A DNA stretch of 64,000 nt from Inia geoffrensis (taxonomy: Eukaryota > Chordata > Mammalia > Artiodactyla > Iniidae). The position numbers were made by a program, and so were the translations under genes. The notes under the pieces were generated by a model, which was not told the DNA's origin, ran no database searches, and was given only the letters and a program-made list of their open reading frames with translations. The stretch lies in contig CM070900.1 in assembly GCA_036417435.1 (NCBI GenBank), positions 34,821,496 through 34,885,495 of the forward strand. Direction: 5' to 3'. This document shows, piece after piece, positions 60,961-64,000 of the stretch (positions are counted from its first letter, which is position 1; each line of letters begins with the position of its first letter).

Positions 60961-61996
60961 CTCTTTTTCGTTTTTTAAAGAGACTTTTTTTTTTTTTTTT
61001 TTTTTTTTTTGCCGTTTGCGGACCTCTCAGTGCTGTGGCCTCTCCCGTTGCGGAGCACAGGCTCTGGACCCACAGGCTCAGCAGCCATGGCTCATGGGCC
61101 CAGCGGCTCCGTGGCATGTGGGATCCTCCTGGACCAGGGCATGAACCCGTGTCTCTTGCATCAGCAGGCGAACTCTCAACCACTGTGCCACCAGGGAAGC
61201 CCTAGAGAGACATTTAATCTTTATTTTTAACATAGAAGTAACATTCTTTACTTCTGGTCAATGTGCCATTTTCTTCAATAATTAAACAGTTGTACAACAT
61301 ATGTTTCATAGGCCACAAACAACCTATTAGCATAAAATTCAAGTAAACTCATATATAAGCCAGAGTGACTTTTCTATATCACAATATGTACAAATTTATT
61401 TTATCATTCCCCCCCTCTTTTTTTTAACATCTTTATTGGAGTATAATTGCTTTACAATGGTGTGTTAGTTTCTGCTGTATAACAAAGTAAGTCAGCTATA
61501 CGTATACATATATCCCCATATCCCTTCCCTTTCGCATCTCCTTCCCGCCCTCCCTATCGCACCCCTCTAGGTGGTCACAAAGCACCAAGCTGATCTCCCT
61601 GTGCTGTGCAGCTGCTTCCCACAAGCTATCTATTTTACATTTGGTAGTGTATATATGTCCATGCCACTCTCTCACTTCGTCCCAGCTTACCCTTCCCCCA
61701 CCCCGTGTCCTCAAGTCCATTCTGTATGTCAACGTCATTATTCCTGCCCTGCCACTAGGTTCATTAGAACCTTTTTTTTTTTTTTTTTTAGATTCCATAT
61801 ATATGTGTTAGCATACGGTATTTGTTTTTCTCTTTCTGACTTACTTCACTCTGTATGACAGACTCTGGGTCCATCCACCTCACTACAAATAACTCAATTT
61901 CATGTCTTTTTATGGCTGAGTAATATTCCATTGTATTTATGTGCCACATCTTCTTTATACATTCATCTGTTGATGGACAACTTAGGTTGCTTCCAG
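60961..61996 (-). mobile_element. 5'-truncated L1 with 3'-transduced sequence, antisense
   Basis: Exact 12-bp target duplication TACATTATGTTT at 60949-60960 and 61997-62008 bounds one insertion. Reading the minus strand: L1 ORF2 end and 3' UTR (61996 down to about 61426), L1 polyadenylation signal AATAAA (61437-61432), an A8 tract, then about 210 nt without L1 character (61417-61206), a second AATAAA (61225-61220), 14 nt, and a decayed A-rich tail (60976-60961). This is the layout of an L1 whose transcript read through to a downstream signal. A CHR-2-type SINE later inserted at the tail. Confidence 0.82.
60985..61203 (-). mobile_element. CHR-2-type SINE inside the L1 insertion, antisense
   Basis: Pure T26 run (60985-61010), CHR-2-type body, and head ending CACCAGGGAAGCCC. 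Approximate duplication AAAGAGAC (60977-60984) / AGAGAGAC (61204-61211). It must be younger than the L1 it interrupts. Confidence 0.93.
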
Positions 61997-62668
61997 TACA
62001 TTATGTTTTATAGTATGATTTCTGCACTTAACATTTTGTGAACATCTTTTGATGCTGTCTAAAATTTTTCTGTAACAAAATATCCAATGGTTGTATAGAA
62101 TTTCATGGCCGTACCATATTTATGAAATCAGTCCACTGTTGGTGGTCATTATGATTATTTTGGGTATTTTTCCTATTGTGAACTAAACTGTATTAAACTG
62201 TCCTGTGTATTCATATTTGATGCAATTATAACAATTTTCCCCTAAATTCTTAGAAGTAGGATTACTGGAACCCAAAGCAGGGTTGATACATATTTTAGAT
62301 ATTGATACATTTTACATATTTATATATTTAGATTTTGATACATATTACAGATCTATGCTTCCTTTAAAAAATTGCTAATTAATGTTCACACCATGCAGTG
62401 TATGGGAGTTCCATTTGTACACTCTCAGACCAGTCCTGGGTATCTCCCTCAGGATATTCATCCTTTCCATCTTTGCTAATCTCTAAGGTGAAATTAGTAA
62501 TTTCCTTTATCAGTTAAAATTTTTATTGCCAGGTAACTATCTCAAATACCTTTTTGTATTCATAGGCCATTTGCATTTTTTCATTTTGAATTGCCTTTTT
62601 ATGTCATTTATTGATTTTTTTTCTATTAGAAGAATTTTTTTGTTAGCTATTTGTTAGAACTTTCTATA

Positions 62669-62752
62669 CATTGGGTTGGCCAAAATGTTCATTTGGGTTT
62701 TTCAATAAGATGTTACAGAAAAACCCAAATGAACATTTTGGCCAACCCAATA
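62669..62752. mobile_element. Mariner-derived palindromic MITE
   Basis: Arms 62671-62703 and 62718-62750 are perfect 33-bp reverse complements (TTGGGTTGGCCAAAATGTTC...) around a 14-nt loop. A TA lies at the right end and CA (one change from TA) at the left. It matches the short mariner-derived hairpins common in ruminants and whales, inserted in the old L1. Confidence 0.93.
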
Positions 62753-63013
62753 TTAAGATTATAACCCTTTGTCATATATTGCAAACATACTTCCTTGTAT
62801 AATAACTTTGTGAATACTATCTTTTGATGTTCTAAAGAATGTTATGGATTTTGATCTTGGCTTTTAGACTTTGAAAAGTCTTGTTTGCCATAGATTTAAA
62901 GAAAGAAATGTTCAAATCATCTGTCATTATTTTACGTATTTTTTACCATAGAAATTGAATCCATTTGAGGTGTATTTTAGAGTAAGTTCTGAAGCAGGAA
63001 TATACATAGGTAG

Positions 63014-63036
63014 GATAGATAGATAGATAGATAGAT
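63014..63036 (+). repeat. (GATA)n microsatellite
   Basis: About five to six uninterrupted GATA units. Confidence 0.95.
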
Positions 63037-63239
63037 GTCACAGTAATCTTTAAGGCAATCTGTCATTTCCCTAATGATTTGAAATGTTGTCTTCCTCACA
63101 TATGAAATCTCATATGTCCTTAGGTCTTTGCTTTTATTCTGTAATTTATCTCATTAATATTTTCCTATATTGTTGTACCAAAACTATGTGTTTTTAATTA
63201 TTCTAGCTTTAAATATTAAGACAGATTTCCCACAATGTA

Positions 63240-64000
63240 GTATTATCTTACACCTGTTAGAATGGCTGTCACCAAAAAGACAAGAAATAACAAGTGTTGG
63301 TGGGGGTGTGGAGAAAAGGGAAGGGAACCCTTGTGCACTGTTGCTGGGAATGTAAATTGGTGCAGCCACTATGGAAAACAGCATGGAGATTCCTCAAAAA
63401 ATTAAAAATAGAACTACCATATGATTCAGCAGTTCCACTTCTGGGTATTTAGCCAAAGGAAATGAACAACCAACTCAAAAAGATACTTTATCTGTCTACC
63501 TACCTATCTATCTGTCTGTCTACCTATCTACATAAATATACCCATATTCATTGCAGTCTTATTTACAGTAGCCAAGACATGGGAAAAAAAATCTAAGTAT
63601 CCATCAATGAATGGATAAAGAAAATGTGATATATAAATATATAAAATATATACATATACAATGGAATATTATTCTGCCTTAAAAAGAATAAAGTCTTACT
63701 ATTTGTGACAATATGGGTGGACCTTGAGGGCATTATGTTAAGAGAAATAAGTCAGAGAAAGACAAATACTGTATAATCCCACTTATATATGGAATCTAAA
63801 AGCAAACAAAGAACGAACTGATAGATAAGACAGAGAACAGATTGAGGGATGCCAGAGGCAGGGGCTGCGAAGTGGGCAAAGTAAGTGATGGGGGTCAAAA
63901 GATACAGACTTTTATAAAAATAAATACAGTGTAAAGTTTTAAAATAAATGTCATGGGGATGTAATTTACAGCATAGTGGCTATAGTTGATAATACTGTTT
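63240..64000 (+). mobile_element. L1 LINE 3' part, sense, cut by window end
   Basis: Sense L1: 'cacctgttagaatggctgtc', then a frame reading [20 protein letters not shown] (ORF2 C-terminal region) that stops early at 'ggtatttag' near 63444-63452. Next come 'atggataaagaaaatgtgat', 'caatggaatattattctgcc' and the 3' UTR-like 'gagaaagacaaatactgtat'. The ORF2 frame is broken. The 5' side is truncated at about 63240; the 3' end lies outside the window. Confidence 0.82.
63488..63531 (+). repeat. TATC/TGTC/TACC tetranucleotide tract inside the L1
   Basis: Imperfect tetranucleotides (TATCTGTCTACCTACCTATC and on) replace the usual L1 sequence before 'cccatattcattgcagtc'. Confidence 0.9.

Larger units (their letters stand above)
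60780..62960 (-). mobile_element. Old L1 (L1M-type) remnant, antisense, with nested insertions
   Basis: Reverse L1 3' region words before (60910-60960) and after (61997-62670) the younger insertion join smoothly: 'acatgaaatagaatcagata' continues as 'tagtatgatttctgcactta', 'ttcttagaagtaggattact'. The mariner hairpin at 62669-62752 interrupts it again at a TA. Confidence 0.65.

Noticed and set aside
63488..63531. Tandem units that might suggest a CRISPR-like array
   Set aside because: They are simple tetranucleotide repeats without spacers, inside an L1, in a mammalian genome.

Overview
This window is mammalian nuclear DNA, almost certainly from a cetacean (whale or dolphin). Seven copies of a tRNA-derived SINE with the CHR-2-type body, several with long uninterrupted A/T tails and clean target-site duplications, together with one older CHR-1/Bov-tA-like copy and a cetartiodactyl-type L1 3' end, are typical of whale and dolphin genomes. 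Nothing here is bacterial or viral in layout: there are no operons, no CRISPR arrays and no packed reading frames.

Only one protein-coding gene can be supported: the 5' end of GABRB2 (GABA-A receptor beta-2 subunit) on the + strand. Its first three coding exons are at 45571-45647, 45803-45894 and 46901-46968. They join in phase to encode residues 1-79 (signal peptide and start of the extracellular ligand-binding domain). The gene leaves the window inside a very long third intron (46969 to the end, more than 17 kb).

Layout. 1-42.9 kb: gene-free flank upstream of GABRB2, AT-rich, filled with old MIR, L2, L1, MaLR-like LTR, Tigger and hAT fragments and younger CHR-2-type SINEs. In other mammals GABRA6 lies head-to-head with GABRB2 on this side; no GABRA6 exon was recognised. 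42.9-45.5 kb: a pyrimidine microsatellite, then a CpG island with candidate promoter elements (DR1 nuclear-receptor motif, MEF2/TATA-like motif, perfect NRF-1 palindrome 85 bp before the ATG), a MIR and long C-runs. 45.57-46.97 kb: the three exons. 46.97-64 kb: intron 3, with MIR, MER5, MER20-like, mariner-derived and L1 elements.

The most interesting observations are structural. An antisense L1 insertion at 60961-61996 is bounded by a 12-bp exact target duplication, carries about 210 bp of non-L1 sequence with its own polyadenylation signal (a 3' transduction), and was later hit by a SINE. A perfect 18-bp-arm palindrome sits in an old L1 (6336-6372). A perfect 33-bp-arm mariner hairpin lies at 62671-62750. 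There is a 20-bp-arm hairpin at 366-414. The NRF-1 site in the GABRB2 promoter region is also notable. I did not find evidence for a new biological system. Repeat family names come from memory of consensus sequences, not from a database search.
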